Positions 44,653-54,011 of a DNA stretch of 64,000 nt are shown here, piece by piece. The DNA lies in assembly GCF_001905905.1 (NCBI RefSeq), contig NZ_LIVT01000003.1, positions 496,001 through 560,000 on the forward strand. The letters are read 5' to 3'. This DNA comes from Streptomyces sp. CB02366. Its GTDB lineage: Bacteria > Actinomycetota > Actinomycetes > Streptomycetales > Streptomycetaceae. Under the pieces are notes generated by a model. It had not been told where the DNA came from. It did no database searches and saw only the letters and a program-made list of their open reading frames with translations. The translations under genes and the position numbers were made by a program. Within the stretch, counting starts at the first letter, position 1, and each line of letters opens with the position of its first letter.

Positions 44653-45591
44653 TCAGGCTGTGACCGCTCGTTCGACCAACGCCAGCGCCCGCTGCGGGAG
44701 TTCTCCCCGGTCGCGGTCTCCCCCGCCGAGCCAGACGACACGCGTGTCCCGGCGGAACCACGAGTCCTGACGGCGTGCGAAGCGCTTGGTGGCGCGCACG
44801 GTCTCGGCCCGCGCCTCGTCCTCGGTGCACTCCCCCGCGAGCGCCGCGAGGACCTGCTGGTAGCCGAGCGCCCGGGACGCCGTGAGGCCCTCGCGCAACC
44901 CGGACGCCTCCAGGGCGCGCACTTCGTCCACGAGTCCCGCCTCCCACATCCGGTCGACGCGCCGGGCGATGCGCTCGTCGAGTTCGGGGCGGTCCACGTC
45001 GACGCCGATCTGCACGGCGTCGTAGACCGGTTTCTCGCCGGGCAGGTTGGCGGTGAACGGTTTGCCGGTGATCTCGATCACTTCGAGGGCGCGGACGATG
45101 CGGCGGCCGTTGCCCGGCAGGATGGCGCGCGCGGCGGCGGGGTCGGCGGCGGCGAGCCGGGCGTGCAGGGCTCCCGGGCCGTGCTCGGCCAGCTCCGCTT
45201 CGAGCCGTGCGCGGACCCCGGGGTCGGTGCCGGGGAACTCCAGGGCGTCGACGGCCCCCTTCACGTACAGTCCGGAGCCGCCGACCAGGATGGGCGTGCG
45301 GCCCTCGGCGAGCAGGCGGTCGATCTCCCGGCGGGCCAGTCGCTGGTACTCGGCGACGCTGGCGGCCTCGGTGACGTCCCAGATGTCCAGCAGCCGGTGC
45401 GGTACGCCGTCGCGCTCGGGGAGCGTCAGTTTGGCGGTGCCGATGTCCATCCCCCGGTAGAGCTGCATGGAGTCGGCGTTGATCACCTCGCCGTCGAGAC
45501 GCTGGGCGAGGAAGACCCCCAGATCCGACTTTCCGGCCGCGGTGGGGCCGACGACGGTGATGACGCGAGGGGCGGGGGTGCGAGAGGTCAC
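44653..45591 (-). CDS. miaA: tRNA dimethylallyltransferase
   Basis: 312 residues from GTG 45591. P-loop VVGPTAAGKSDLG near 14, DSMQLYRGMDIGTAK near 41, GGSGLYVKGAVD near 101 and LGYQQVLAALAG near 245. MiaA adds the isopentenyl group to A37 of tRNAs reading UNN codons; MiaB, encoded 1.4 kb upstream, then methylthiolates it, so the two genes serve one pathway. No strong SD is visible. Confidence 0.96.
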   Translation of the reverse strand: MTSRTPAPRVITVVGPTAAGKSDLGVFLAQRLDGEVINADSMQLYRGMDIGTAKLTLPERDGVPHRLLDIWDVTEAASVAEYQRLARREIDRLLAEGRTPILVGGSGLYVKGAVDALEFPGTDPGVRARLEAELAEHGPGALHARLAAADPAAARAILPGNGRRIVRALEVIEITGKPFTANLPGEKPVYDAVQIGVDVDRPELDERIARRVDRMWEAGLVDEVRALEASGLREGLTASRALGYQQVLAALAGECTEDEARAETVRATKRFARRQDSWFRRDTRVVWLGGGDRDRGELPQRALALVERAVTA

Positions 45592-45787
45592 CGGGACAGT
45601 CTCCCAAACGCCCGCCCCCGTCGGGACACGGCGGTGCCCGCGGGGCGTGCGCGACGGGCGACTTCCAGGACACGCCCGGAAAGGGCCGAAGGGGGTGTGA
45701 AAACGGCAGGAACGGACAGGTGACGGACAATGGGGGCGGGAGACCGCTCCCGCGCCCACTCGTCCGCACTGCACGGAAGGTGACCCC

Positions 45788-46081
45788 ATGGGGCTCCTGG
45801 ACAACCTGAAGGCCAAGCTGGGACCGGCCAAGGAGAAGGTCGGCGACCTCGCGCAGCAGCACGGGGGCAAGATCGAACAGGGCCTCGACAAGGCCGCGCG
45901 CACGGTCGACCAGAAGACCAAGGGCAAGTACAGCGACAAGATCGACGCGGGTACGCGCAAGGCCAAGGAGGCCGTGGACAAGCTGGGGCAGAAGGACGGC
46001 GGCGCCCCCGGCGGCCCCCGTACTCCCGGCGGCCCCGGCACCCCCGGCCACACCCCGCCCCCGCCGCCGCCCGCCCCCTGA
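45788..46081 (+). CDS. MT0933-type antitoxin family protein
   Basis: 97 residues from ATG 45788 after GGAAGG. The first 70 residues are a charged amphipathic helix region (MGLLDNLKAKLGPAKEKVGD, QGLDKAARTVDQKTKGKYSD), the pattern of the small family annotated as MT0933-like antitoxins. The C-terminal 27 residues are Gly/Pro repeats. No toxin gene lies next to it, so an antitoxin role is doubtful; it may be a stress-related helical protein. It is the only plus-strand gene among minus-strand neighbours. Confidence 0.8.
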   Translation: MGLLDNLKAKLGPAKEKVGDLAQQHGGKIEQGLDKAARTVDQKTKGKYSDKIDAGTRKAKEAVDKLGQKDGGAPGGPRTPGGPGTPGHTPPPPPPAP

Positions 46082-46096
46082 GGCGGTGGACAGGGC

Positions 46097-46139
46097 CCGG
46101 AGGCGGGTGCGGAGCCGAGCGCTCCGCACCCGCCTCCGG
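46097..46139. terminator. Bidirectional terminator after the antitoxin-like gene
   Basis: An 18-bp perfect stem (46097-46114 with 46122-46139, CCGGAGGCGGGTGCGGAG) and 7-base loop CCGAGCG, between the antitoxin-like gene and the converging extradiol-dioxygenase-like gene. No T run. Confidence 0.9.
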
Positions 46140-46144
46140 CCTGT

Positions 46145-46885
46145 TCAGGACCAGGCGGCGACGATGTAGCCCACGCCGTACGGAGCGTCCTCGTACAGCA
46201 GCCGTCCGGCGAGCCCGGCCCCCCGGGCGGCGCCGGCGAGGAGCTGCCAGGGGGCCCGGCCGGCCGCCTGGAGCTCACGGGCGAGCGTCACGTCCAGCGC
46301 CGCGAGGGCGCCGAGGTCCGCGGAGCCGAGCGCCCGGGCGGCACGGGCGTCGAAGTCGGCGGCCCGCTCGTCGAGGTAGCCGGGCGCCTTCAGGGTGCGG
46401 CAGGCGCTTCCGTCGCCCATCACCAGGAGCGCGACCCGCTCCGCGCGCCGGGCCAGGACCTCTCCGGCCGCGGCGCAGTCCTCCGCGGCGGCGGTCCCGG
46501 GCAGCGCGAGCCCTTCGACGGGCGCCCCCGTCCAGCGGGCCCGGTCCAACAGCCACGCGCCGACCGTGAGGGACTGCGGCAGCGGCCGGCCCGGTGTGAA
46601 GGCCGCCTCGGGCACCTGGCCGAGGGTCACCTCCAGATCCACGCCGACGCCGCGGAAGGTGCCGCGCGTCCCGGGCGGGAAGGGCCCGACGGAGAAGCCC
46701 TCACCCGGCCCGGGCGGGGTCTCGCCCAGTCCCACGACGACGAGCAGATCCGGGCGCGAGGCGGCGAGCACCCCCACGGCGTCGAGGCACGCGTCCCGCG
46801 CGGCGTCGAGTTCGGGGGCGGCTCCGGCGGCGACCTCGGGCACCAGGAGCGGCGGGCAGGGGCACACGGCGGCGGCGACAAGCAT
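46145..46885 (-). CDS. Class III extradiol dioxygenase-like protein
   Basis: 246 residues from ATG 46885. MLVAAAVCPCPPLLVPEVAA opens the protein as in the LigB-like subunit fold, and GDGSACRTLKAPGYLDERA near 152 is the conserved C-terminal signature. The usual metal-binding His residues of true extradiol dioxygenases are not evident (no His at the N-terminal loop), so catalysis is doubtful. Soluble, Ala/Gly rich. It is 119 bp downstream of miaB on the same strand; function unknown. Confidence 0.8.
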   Translation of the reverse strand: MLVAAAVCPCPPLLVPEVAAGAAPELDAARDACLDAVGVLAASRPDLLVVVGLGETPPGPGEGFSVGPFPPGTRGTFRGVGVDLEVTLGQVPEAAFTPGRPLPQSLTVGAWLLDRARWTGAPVEGLALPGTAAAEDCAAAGEVLARRAERVALLVMGDGSACRTLKAPGYLDERAADFDARAARALGSADLGALAALDVTLARELQAAGRAPWQLLAGAARGAGLAGRLLYEDAPYGVGYIVAAWS

Positions 46886-47004
46886 GCCGGTCAGCGTACT
46901 GGGCGCTCGCGGGGGCCGGCCGCGAGCCGTGGCCGTGCGGCCCCGGAGGGCCGGAGCCCCCCGGAGGGGGTCCGGCGGACCCTGGCGTGCCGAGGGCCCC
47001 GACG

Positions 47005-48525
47005 TCAGCCGATACCGCAGGCCGGGGCCGCGGCGGCCGGGAGCGGGTCCGGAGCGCCGACGCCGGGGAGGCCGAGCATCACCCCGGCGGGCTTGGCGGC
47101 GGCCTCGGTGGTGCGCTTCTCCCAGGCGTCGCCGGCGCGGGTGGACCGCACGGCGAGCGGCGTGCCCTCGGCGAGGAGGTGGTGCGGGGCGGCGTAGGTG
47201 ATCTCGACGGTCACCACGTCGCCCGGGCGCACGGCCTGCTCGGGCTGGGTGAAGTGGACCAGGCGGTTGTCGGGGGCGCGGCCGGACAGGCGCTGCGTGG
47301 CGCCGTCCTTGCGGCCCTCGCCCTCCGCGACCATGACGTCCAGAGTGCGGCCGACCTGCTTCTTGTTCTCGTCCCAGGAGATCTGCTCCTGAAGGGCGGC
47401 CAGCCGCATGTACCGCTCCTGGACGACCTCCTTGGGGACCTGGCCGTCCATCTCGGCGGCCGGGGTTCCGGGGCGCTTGGAGTACTGGAAAGTGAACGCG
47501 TTGGCGAAACGGGCCTCGCGGACCGCGTGCATCGTCTGCTCGAAGTCCTCCTCGGTCTCGCCGGGGAAGCCCACGATGATGTCGGTGGAGATGGCGGCGT
47601 CCGGCATGGCCGCGCGCACCTTCTCGATGATCCCCAAAAAGCGCTCCTGGCGGTAGGAGCGGCGCATCGCCTTCAGGACGCGGTCCGAACCGGACTGCAT
47701 CGGCATGTGGAGCTGCGGCATCACGTTGGGCGTCTCGGCCATGGCGGCGATGACGTCGTCGGTGAAGTCTCGGGGGTGCGGCGAGGTGAAGCGGACGCGC
47801 TCCAGGCCCTCGATCCTTCCGCAGGCGCGCAGCAGCTTGGAGAACGCCTCGCGGTCGCCGATGTCGGAGCCGTACGCGTTCACGTTCTGGCCCAGCAGGG
47901 TGATCTCGGAGACGCCTTCGGCGACCAGGGCCTCGATCTCGGCCAGGATGTCGCCGGTGCGGCGGTCCTTCTCCTTGCCGCGCAGCGCCGGGACGATGCA
48001 GAAGGTGCAGGTGTTGTTGCAGCCGACCGAGATGGACACCCAGGCCGCGTAGGCGGACTCGCGGCGGGTGGGGAGCGTGGAGGGGAACGCCTCCAGGGAC
48101 TCGGCGATCTCGATCTGCGCCTCCTCCTGGATGCGGGCGCGCTCCAGGAGGACCGGCAGTTTGCCGATGTTGTGCGTGCCGAAGACGACGTCGACCCAGG
48201 GGGCCCGCTTGACGATGGTGTCGCGGTCCTTCTGCGCGAGGCAGCCGCCGACGGCGATCTGCATGCCGGGGCGCTTGGTCTTCATGGGCGCGAGGCGGCC
48301 GAGGTTCCCGTACAGCTTGTTGTCGGCGTTCTCGCGCACCGCGCAGGTGTTGAAGACGACGACGTCGGCGTCGCCGTCGGAGCCCTCGGGGGCGCGGACG
48401 TAGCCGGCGTCCTCCAGGAGACCCGACAGCCGTTCGGAGTCGTGGACGTTCATCTGGCACCCGTAGGTGCGTACCTCGTAGCTCTTGTGGACGTCCACTG
48501 CTTCGCTCCGGTTGCCGCTGCTCAT
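47005..48525 (-). CDS. miaB: tRNA-2-methylthio-N6-dimethylallyladenosine synthase
   Basis: 506 residues. N-terminal UPF0004 domain with Cys in [13 protein letters not shown] near 22, [13 protein letters not shown] near 58 and [11 protein letters not shown] near 92 (auxiliary 4Fe-4S cluster). Radical SAM motif [12 protein letters not shown] near 170, then [10 protein letters not shown] near 325 and TRAM domain in 390-470. It methylthiolates isopentenylated A37 in tRNA, acting after MiaA. The last 25 residues are Pro/Ala rich. ATG 48525 is divergent from the TAXI gene. Confidence 0.97.
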   Translation of the reverse strand: MSSGNRSEAVDVHKSYEVRTYGCQMNVHDSERLSGLLEDAGYVRAPEGSDGDADVVVFNTCAVRENADNKLYGNLGRLAPMKTKRPGMQIAVGGCLAQKDRDTIVKRAPWVDVVFGTHNIGKLPVLLERARIQEEAQIEIAESLEAFPSTLPTRRESAYAAWVSISVGCNNTCTFCIVPALRGKEKDRRTGDILAEIEALVAEGVSEITLLGQNVNAYGSDIGDREAFSKLLRACGRIEGLERVRFTSPHPRDFTDDVIAAMAETPNVMPQLHMPMQSGSDRVLKAMRRSYRQERFLGIIEKVRAAMPDAAISTDIIVGFPGETEEDFEQTMHAVREARFANAFTFQYSKRPGTPAAEMDGQVPKEVVQERYMRLAALQEQISWDENKKQVGRTLDVMVAEGEGRKDGATQRLSGRAPDNRLVHFTQPEQAVRPGDVVTVEITYAAPHHLLAEGTPLAVRSTRAGDAWEKRTTEAAAKPAGVMLGLPGVGAPDPLPAAAAPACGIG

Positions 48526-48671
48526 GGGTCAAGGGTAGGCGGTTGCCGGGCGGCGCCCCTCCGGTCCCCTCCCCCGGCCCCTCCCCGCTCCCTCCCCGGC
48601 ACCGGCCGTTGTGGGGCGGGCCCCACGGGGAAGCCTGGTCAGGGGGCCCGTGAGCTGGCAGGATCGCGCGC

Positions 48672-49673
48672 ATGTTCCGCGCTCCGTCCCGATTCGACCG
48701 CCGCCGCACCCTGCGGACGGGCGCCGTCCTCGCGGTCGTGCTCGGGCTGCTCGCCTGGTGGCTGTGGCCCGGCGGGGAGGGCGGAGGCCCGCGCGGTTCC
48801 CTCACCTTCTCCACCGGGGTGCCCAGCGGCGTCTACCAGCGGTACGGGGAGCGGCTGGAGAGGGCGCTCGCCAAGGACATGCCGGCGGTCTCCATACAGC
48901 TGCGGACCAGCGAGGGGTCGCAGCAGAACCTGGCCCGGGTGGCGACGGGCGAGGCGGACTTCACGATCGCCACCGCCGACGCCGTGGCGACCTACCTGCG
49001 CGACGGAAGGCCCGGGGCCCAGCGGCTGCGCGGCTGCGTGCGGCTGTACGACGACTACGTACAGCTCGTCGTCCCCCGCGACTCCGGCGTCCGCACGGTC
49101 TCGGACCTGCGCGGCAAGCGGGTCGGCGTCGGCCAGGAGGGCTCCGGGGTGCGGCTGGTGGCGGACCGGCTGCTGACCGCGGCGGGGCTCGACCCGGCCG
49201 ACGACATCACACCGGTGCCGGTGGGCATCGACACCATGCCCGTACGGCTGACCCAGGGGCGGCTCGACGCCTTCTTCTGGTCGGGCGGACTGCCCACGGC
49301 GGCCGTGCAGGAGCTGTCGCGGCGCTTCGAGGTCCGGCTGGTGCCGATGGAACCCGAACTGGTCGCGAAGCTGCAGGCGGCGACCGGTCCCACTCGCTTC
49401 TACCGGTCGGCCATGATGCCCGCCGACGCGTATCCGGAGGCCCAGCAGGGGCAGTCGGTGCCCACCGTGGCCGTCGCCAACCTGCTCGTCACGACGGACC
49501 GTACGGACGCGGCCATGACCGAGGCGTTCACGCGGACGGTGATCAACAGCCGGGACCGGATCGGGCGCGAGGTGCACGCGGCGCAGCTGGTGGATCTGCG
49601 GACGGCGATCTACACGGACCCGCTGGACGTGCACGACGGGGCCAAGGACTACTACCGCTCGGTGAAGCCGTGA
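48672..49673 (+). CDS. TAXI family substrate-binding protein
   Basis: 333 residues. An N-terminal signal anchor (RTLRTGAVLAVVLGLLAWWLW) exports or tethers it. LTFSTGVPSGVYQRYGERL near 43 is the TAXI hallmark; SEGSQQNLARVATGEADFTI near 78 and LRGKRVGVGQEGSGVRLV near 145 follow the bilobal fold. TAXI proteins usually bind glutamate, glutamine or other small acids for a TRAP transporter, but no TRAP permease is in this window. It is convergent with the sensor kinase gene 39 bp away. It might serve sensing rather than uptake. Confidence 0.9.
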   Translation: MFRAPSRFDRRRTLRTGAVLAVVLGLLAWWLWPGGEGGGPRGSLTFSTGVPSGVYQRYGERLERALAKDMPAVSIQLRTSEGSQQNLARVATGEADFTIATADAVATYLRDGRPGAQRLRGCVRLYDDYVQLVVPRDSGVRTVSDLRGKRVGVGQEGSGVRLVADRLLTAAGLDPADDITPVPVGIDTMPVRLTQGRLDAFFWSGGLPTAAVQELSRRFEVRLVPMEPELVAKLQAATGPTRFYRSAMMPADAYPEAQQGQSVPTVAVANLLVTTDRTDAAMTEAFTRTVINSRDRIGREVHAAQLVDLRTAIYTDPLDVHDGAKDYYRSVKP

Positions 49674-49712
49674 CCGCTGTGCGGCCCCGCCGCTTCCGGG
49701 CCCGGTGGCGGC

Positions 49713-51110
49713 TCAGGACGGACCCGGCAGGTCGCGGGGGACCGAGACCGTCACCCGCAGGCCGTGCGGCTCGTGGTGCTCGTACGCGATCGAGCCCCCG
49801 CCCGCCGCGAGCAGCACCCGCGAGATGGAGAGGCCGAGGCCCGAGCCGCTGACGTTCTGGTGGCGGGTGCTGCGCCAGAAGCGGTCGCCGACGCGCTCCA
49901 GCTCCGCCTCGGTGAGGCCGGGGCCCCGGTCGGCGACCACGACGGTCGCCTCGGTGGCCCCGGTGGCGACGGTGACGGTGACGTCCTCGCCGGCGGGGGT
50001 GAACTTCAGGGCGTTGTCGATGACCGCGTCCAGGGCGCTGGAGAGGGCGATCGGGTCGGCCCACGCGGTGGCCGCCGGGGCCCCGTCCAGGGTGAGCCGC
50101 ACGCCCTCCCGCTCCGCCATCGGGCGCCAGGAGGCGACGCGTTCGGCGGTGAGGGGGACGATGTCGATCAACTGGAGGTCGGCCTCGGCGTGCTCGGCCA
50201 GCGCGAGGTCGAGGAGGTCGTCGAGGACCCGGGCCAGCCGCTTGCCCTCGGTGCGTACGGCGGCGATCTCCTCGCTGCCCTCGGGCAGTTCCAGGGCGAG
50301 CAGTTCGATGCGCAGCAGCAGGGCGGCGAGCGGGTTGCGCAGCTGGTGCGAGGCGTCGGCGACGAAGGCCCGCTGCTGCTCCAGCACGTCCTCGACGTTG
50401 TCCGCCATCTCGTTGAAGGAGCGCGCCAGCCGTCTCAGCTCCGGGGGGCCGGCCGACGCGGCGACCCGCGAGCGCATCCGGCCGCCGGCGATGTCGTGGG
50501 TGGCCGCGTCCAGGGTGCGTACGGGCAGCAGGACCCAGCCGGTGAGCCGGACCGCCGCGCCGACGGCCACCAGCAGGGCCAGCGCCTCGCCGAGGCCGAT
50601 GAACAGCCAGGTCCGCAGGGTGCGGGAGCGCATCTCGCCGGTGGGCGAGTCGATGACGACCACGGCGACCACGTCGCCGTCGCGCACCACGGGCGAGGCG
50701 ACGACGACGCGCCCGTCGCGCCAGGGCCACACCTGCGGCGGATCGTGTGAGCGGCGGCCGAGCAGCGCCTCGTCGAACGCCGTGCGCCCCTCCCCCTCGG
50801 CGGGCAGGGCCCAGGAGCCGGGGGCCTTGGCCAGGGCCCGGTCGTCGCGGAAGAAGACGCCGGCGCGGATGCCGTACACCGAGGCGTAGACCTCCAGGTC
50901 GGTCTGGAGGGTGCGGCGGCGCTCCTCGCTGTCCGGGGAGGTGTCCGTGATCGCCTGGGCCAGTCCGGCGAACCGCGCGGTGTCGTCGATCCGGTCGATC
51001 ACCAGGCGCTGCTGCTCGGCCGCCGCCACACTCACCGCGAGCGGGAAGCCGAGGGTGAGCAGCATGGCGGCCATCAGGACGATGAGCAGCGGGAGGAGGC
51101 GGGAGCGCAC
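49713..51110 (-). CDS. gluK: Sensor histidine kinase (probable GluK)
   Basis: 465 residues from GTG 51110. Membrane helix 1 at about 7-28, an extracytoplasmic sensor domain to about 165, membrane helix 2 near 170-192, HAMP (LLPVRTLDAATHDIAGG) near 195-245, HisKA with DASHQLRNPLAALLLR near 252, and HATPase motifs DNALKFT near 368, DRGPGLTEAE near 398, GSGLGLSISR near 422. The regulator gene ends 18 bp upstream. Its place divergent to gluABCD matches GluR-GluK, which senses extracellular glutamate in S. coelicolor (recalled knowledge). Confidence 0.9.
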   Translation of the reverse strand: MRSRLLPLLIVLMAAMLLTLGFPLAVSVAAAEQQRLVIDRIDDTARFAGLAQAITDTSPDSEERRRTLQTDLEVYASVYGIRAGVFFRDDRALAKAPGSWALPAEGEGRTAFDEALLGRRSHDPPQVWPWRDGRVVVASPVVRDGDVVAVVVIDSPTGEMRSRTLRTWLFIGLGEALALLVAVGAAVRLTGWVLLPVRTLDAATHDIAGGRMRSRVAASAGPPELRRLARSFNEMADNVEDVLEQQRAFVADASHQLRNPLAALLLRIELLALELPEGSEEIAAVRTEGKRLARVLDDLLDLALAEHAEADLQLIDIVPLTAERVASWRPMAEREGVRLTLDGAPAATAWADPIALSSALDAVIDNALKFTPAGEDVTVTVATGATEATVVVADRGPGLTEAELERVGDRFWRSTRHQNVSGSGLGLSISRVLLAAGGGSIAYEHHEPHGLRVTVSVPRDLPGPS

Positions 51111-51128
51111 CGGGGGACGTACCGCCGG

Positions 51129-51821
51129 TTACGCGGACGGGGCGACGAGCCGGTAGCCGACGCCCCGCACGGTCTCGATCAGGGCGGGCAGCCGCAGCTT
51201 GGAGCGCAGGGAGGCGACGTGGACCTCCAGGGTGCGCCCGGTCCCCTCCCAGCTGGTGCGCCAGACCTCGCTGATGATCTGCTCGCGGCGGAAGACGACG
51301 CCGGGGCGCTGGGCGAGGAGGGCGAGCAGGTCGAACTCCTTGCGGGTGAGCTGGACCTCCTCGCCGTCCACGCTGACGCGGCGGGTCGGCAGCTCGATGG
51401 CGACGGGGCCGAGGCGCAGGGCCGCGGCGGGGTTCGGCGCGGTGTCCTCGCCACTGGTGGTGCGCCGGGCGACCGCGTGGATGCGCGCGAGGAGTTCGCC
51501 GGTGTCGTACGGCTTGGTGACGTAGTCGTCGGCGCCGAGGTTGAGTCCGTGGATGCGCGAGCGCACGTCGGCGCGGGCGGTGACCATGATGACGGGGGTC
51601 GCGGTGCGCTTGCGGATCTTCCCGCACACCTCGTAGCCGTCCTGGTCGGGCAGGCCGAGGTCGAGGAGGATGACCCCGAACGGCTCCTTCTCGGCGGGCA
51701 GCAGCGCGCGCAGGGCTTCCTCGCCGTTGCGGGCGTGCACGACCTGGAATCCGTGCCGGGCGAGCACGGCGGACAGGGCGGCCGCGACATGGTCGTCGTC
51801 CTCGACGAGCAGCAGTCTCAT
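51129..51821 (-). CDS. gluR: OmpR-family response regulator (probable GluR)
   Basis: 230 residues. Receiver domain with VEDDDH near 7, phosphoacceptor Asp in ILLDLGLPDQDG near 53, MVTARAD near 80 and VTKPYDTG near 103. The winged-helix C-terminus (about 130-225) includes LTRKEFDLLALLAQRPGVVF and HVASLRSKLRLPALIETVRG. First gene of the gluR-gluK pair and divergent from gluA with 440 bp between, so it probably regulates the glutamate transporter. ATG 51821 with GAAGG a few bases upstream. Confidence 0.93.
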   Translation of the reverse strand: MRLLLVEDDDHVAAALSAVLARHGFQVVHARNGEEALRALLPAEKEPFGVILLDLGLPDQDGYEVCGKIRKRTATPVIMVTARADVRSRIHGLNLGADDYVTKPYDTGELLARIHAVARRTTSGEDTAPNPAAALRLGPVAIELPTRRVSVDGEEVQLTRKEFDLLALLAQRPGVVFRREQIISEVWRTSWEGTGRTLEVHVASLRSKLRLPALIETVRGVGYRLVAPSA

Positions 51822-51900
51822 GGCCTTCCTTCCTCTCCGTGTCTCCCGGGCCGTACGGCTCTCCGGGTGCGTTCGCGTCCCCGCGGCGGCCGGGGACGCC

Positions 51901-51948
51901 GTCGCACCGCGTCACCGTCGCACCGCGTCACCGTCGCACCGCGTCAGC
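51901..51948 (+). repeat. Three tandem 16-bp repeats
   Basis: GTCGCACCGCGTCACC occurs twice (51901-51916, 51917-51932), and a third copy with one or two changes at 51933-51948. It lies 80 bp upstream of gluR. It may be a regulator array or a replication slippage product. Confidence 0.85.
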
Positions 51949-52193
51949 GGGTGAAGCCCGACATTAACCCGCGTTTCACGAGCACGTACGTCGATGGCTT
52001 GTTCCGTTCGGCGATGCTTCACCTCGTCCCCTCAAGGCATCCACGCCGATGAGCGGCACACCAGTCAAGACCCTGCCGGTCACAGCAGGGTTTCCGTTAT
52101 GCACCCGGTACGCCCCCGGTACGGGGTGCGGCGTCCCCTTCACGCGGAGTGTCCGGTTGCCGCCGGATCGTTATGCTCAATTTCCGCTCAGAT

Positions 52194-52223
52194 GTAATGA
52201 CGTTGATCGCACTGCGTCATTAC
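52194..52223 (+). promoter_or_regulatory. Inverted repeat upstream of gluA
   Basis: GTAATGACG (52194-52202) and its exact complement CGTCATTAC (52215-52223) are separated by 12 bases, ending 38 bp before the gluA ATG. The A+T-rich arms stand out in this genome. A regulator site (perhaps GluR) is likely; which protein binds is not shown by sequence. Confidence 0.6.
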
Positions 52224-52261
52224 TGTCCTTGTTCAACCGAGGAGGACGGAGCAAGAAGCCG

Positions 52262-53047
52262 ATGAGCGGAGTTTCAGTGACCAAGGCCGCCGAGGATGCC
52301 GCGCCCGAGGCGAACGATCTGGTCGTACTGAGCAACGTCAACAAGCACTTCGGCGCGCTGCATGTGCTCCAGGACATCGACCTGACCATCGCCCGTGGCG
52401 AGGTCGTGGTCGTCATCGGGCCTTCCGGGTCCGGCAAGTCCACGCTGTGCCGCACGATCAACCGCTTGGAGACGGTCGACTCGGGATCGATCTCGATCGA
52501 CGGCAAGCCCCTGCCCCAGGAGGGCAAGGAGCTGGCCAGGCTGCGTGCCGACGTGGGCATGGTCTTCCAGTCGTTCAATCTCTTCGCACACAAGACGGTG
52601 CTGGAGAACGTGATGCTGGGCCAGGTCAAGGTCCGCAAGGCCGACAAGAAGGCCGCGGAGGAGAAGGCCCGGACGCTGCTCGACCGGGTGGGCGTCGGCG
52701 TCCAGGCCGACAAGTACCCTGCGCAGCTCTCCGGCGGCCAGCAGCAACGCGTCGCGATCGCGCGGGCGTTGGCGATGGACCCGAAGGTCATGCTCTTCGA
52801 CGAGCCCACGTCGGCGCTCGACCCGGAGATGATCAACGAGGTCCTGGAGGTCATGCAGCAGCTGGCCCGGGACGGGATGACGATGATCGTCGTCACCCAC
52901 GAGATGGGCTTCGCCCGGTCCGCCGCCAACCGCGTCGTGTTCATGGCGGACGGAAAGATCGTCGAAGAGGCGACGCCCGAACAGTTCTTCAGCAACCCGC
53001 GCAGCGACCGGGCCAAGGACTTCCTGTCGAAGATCCTTCACCACTGA
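52262..53047 (+). CDS. gluA: Glutamate ABC transporter ATP-binding protein
   Basis: 261 residues from ATG 52262; GTG 52277 is an alternative start. Walker [10 protein letters not shown] near 44, Q-loop [14 protein letters not shown] near 99, signature [16 protein letters not shown] near 158, Walker [15 protein letters not shown] near 180, switch His in VVTHEMGFA near 215. It powers uptake through the polar amino acid transporter GluBCD. First gene of the operon, 34 bp before gluB. An inverted repeat lies at the promoter. Confidence 0.95.
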   Translation: MSGVSVTKAAEDAAPEANDLVVLSNVNKHFGALHVLQDIDLTIARGEVVVVIGPSGSGKSTLCRTINRLETVDSGSISIDGKPLPQEGKELARLRADVGMVFQSFNLFAHKTVLENVMLGQVKVRKADKKAAEEKARTLLDRVGVGVQADKYPAQLSGGQQQRVAIARALAMDPKVMLFDEPTSALDPEMINEVLEVMQQLARDGMTMIVVTHEMGFARSAANRVVFMADGKIVEEATPEQFFSNPRSDRAKDFLSKILHH

Positions 53048-53080
53048 CGACAACGACCTACGAACTTAAGGATTGTTCAC

Positions 53081-54004
53081 ATGAAGCTCCGTAAGTCCGC
53101 CGCCGTCGCGGCCATCGCCGTCCTCGCCCTGACCGCGACCGCGTGCGGTGGCAAGGAGGGCTCCGCCGGTGACAAGCCGGGCGGCACGAAGCCGGGTTCC
53201 TCCGAGGCCCCCGCGCTGCCCACGTACACCGTGGCCAAGGACGTCGCCCTGGACTCCCCGGTCTTCAAGAAGGCCAAGGAGCGCGGCAAGCTGATCCTCG
53301 GCGCCAAGGCCGACCAGCCGTACCTCGGCTTCGAGGACCAGTCGACCAAGGAGCGTTCGGGCTTCGACATCGAGATCGCCAAGATGATCGCGGCCGACCT
53401 CGGTTTCTCGGACAAGCAGATCGAGTGGAAGACCGTCGACTCCGGCGTCCGCGAGACGGCCATCTCCAAGGGCCAGGTCGACTACTACGTCGGCACCTAC
53501 ACGATCAACGACGAGCGCAAGAAGCAGGTCGGCTTCGCCGGTCCGTACTACAAGGCCGGCGCGGACCTCCTGGTCCGCAAGGACGACGACTCCATCACCG
53601 GCAAGGAGTCGGTGAAGGGCAAGAAGGTCTGCTCGATCGTCGGCTCCACGCCGCTCCAGGAGATCAAGAAGCCCGAGTACGGCGCGAGCGTCGTCGAGCT
53701 GGCCAAGTACTCCGACTGCGTGCAGCAGCTGCTGACCAAGCAGATCGACGCCGTCACCACCGACGACTCGATCCTCAAGGGCTACGCCGCCGCCAACTCC
53801 GGCAAGCTCAAGGTCGTCGGCAAGCCGTTCACCGAGGAGCCCTACGGCGTCGGCCTGAACAAGGACGACAAGGTGCTGCGCGAGGCCATCAGCAAGTCGC
53901 TGGAGGAGCGCGTCAAGGACGGTACGTACAAGAAGATCTACGAGGCCACGCTGGGCCTGTCCGGTTCGGACTACGTCGAGCCGCCGGCCATCGAGCGCTA
54001 CTGA
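53081..54004 (+). CDS. gluB: Glutamate-binding lipoprotein
   Basis: 307 residues. Signal peptide MKLRKSAAVAAIAVLALTAT with lipid-attached Cys in ATACGG near 22, so it sits on the outer face of the membrane. The SBP_bac_3 fold appears in ADQPYLGFEDQSTKERSGFD near 85, GQVDYYVGTYTINDERKKQV near 130, and ITGKESVKGKKVCSIVGSTP near 170. It delivers glutamate to GluCD. Lys-rich codon use is AAG throughout. A strong hairpin follows the stop, likely keeping gluB mRNA abundant relative to gluCD. Confidence 0.95.
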   Translation: MKLRKSAAVAAIAVLALTATACGGKEGSAGDKPGGTKPGSSEAPALPTYTVAKDVALDSPVFKKAKERGKLILGAKADQPYLGFEDQSTKERSGFDIEIAKMIAADLGFSDKQIEWKTVDSGVRETAISKGQVDYYVGTYTINDERKKQVGFAGPYYKAGADLLVRKDDDSITGKESVKGKKVCSIVGSTPLQEIKKPEYGASVVELAKYSDCVQQLLTKQIDAVTTDDSILKGYAAANSGKLKVVGKPFTEEPYGVGLNKDDKVLREAISKSLEERVKDGTYKKIYEATLGLSGSDYVEPPAIERY

Positions 54005-54011
54005 CGCTCCT

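Larger units (their letters stand above)
51822..52261. other. gluR-gluA divergent regulatory region
   Basis: 440 bp. It holds a three-copy 16-bp tandem repeat (51901-51948), about 200 bp of unassigned sequence, and the gluA promoter with a 9-bp inverted repeat (52194-52223). No gene is supported; the short open frames are chance. Confidence 0.65.

Noticed and set aside
51901..51948. CRISPR array
   Set aside because: The 16-bp units are directly adjacent without spacers and no cas gene is in the window.
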